From Xenorhabdus koppenhoeferi (GTDB lineage Bacteria; Pseudomonadota; Gammaproteobacteria; Enterobacterales; Enterobacteriaceae): a DNA stretch of 64,000 bases. The stretch is taken from positions 1-64,000 of the forward strand of contig NZ_FPBJ01000003.1 in assembly GCF_900116635.1 (NCBI RefSeq), given 5' to 3'. The position numbers and the translations under genes are program-made. Position 1 is the first letter of the stretch. Each line of letters opens with the position of its first letter. The notes below the pieces were generated by a model. That model had not been told where the DNA came from. It did not search any database and saw only the letters and a program-made list of their open reading frames with translations. Shown here one piece after another: positions 64,000-64,000 of this stretch.

Positions 64000-64000
64000 C

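Overview
The window comes from a gammaproteobacterium of the Xenorhabdus/Photorhabdus group (Morganellaceae). The protein sequences and gene order follow the Escherichia coli chromosome closely in two long blocks: hexR-pykA-lpxM-mepM-znuACB ... ruvBAC-yebC-nudB-aspS-yecN-cmoAB-cutC-argS, and dauA, kdsA-sirB1-prmC-prfA-hemA, lolB-ispE-prs, ychH-pth-ychF. The DNA is moderately AT-rich, it carries several ERIC (enterobacterial repetitive intergenic consensus) elements, and it has a GDSL autotransporter lipase of the Photorhabdus Lip-1 type. The genus cannot be fixed from sequence alone.

Layout. 1-8340: sugar catabolism (hexR, pykA), a decayed MacB-like ABC ATPase relic, lipid A acylation (lpxM), murein hydrolysis (mepM) and zinc uptake (znuA divergent from znuCB over a Zur box). 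8342-29952: a nine-gene minus-strand operon for a hybrid NRPS/PKS natural product, inserted between znuB and ruvB, which are close neighbours in E. coli. 30343-41276: Holliday junction genes, yebC, nudB, aspS, yecN, the tRNA wobble-modification pair cmoAB, cutC and argS. 41406-47744: murJ, rimJ, mdtH, a yceB gene broken by one in-frame stop, ycdY and ghrA, with ERIC elements between them. 48057-58066: tRNA-Ser(GGA), dauA, the kdsA-to-hemA operon, and lolB-ispE-prs. 58067-64000: a long AT-rich gap with an ERIC element, the autotransporter lipase, ychH, pth and ychF.

The biosynthetic cluster is the accessory feature of the window. Transcribed right to left, it encodes a lysine 2,3-aminomutase-like radical SAM enzyme, a class I aminotransferase and a clavaminate-synthase-like amino acid hydroxylase. 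Next come an AL-ACP-KS-AT protein and an ACP-aminotransferase-C-A-PCP protein; together these match the mycosubtilin/iturin first subunit split in two. The rest are an MFS exporter, a ketopantoate-reductase-like enzyme, a CntA-like Rieske oxygenase, a C-A-PCP module with an Asn-like specificity code, and a free type II thioesterase. Most junctions overlap or are nearly contiguous, so one transcript is likely. The inferred product is a beta-amino-acyl peptide with about two amino acid residues, oxidatively tailored. I cannot match it to a named compound from sequence alone. Unusual points are a degenerate adenylation domain in the second megasynthase, a substituted substrate-binding residue in the aminomutase, and no integral release domain.
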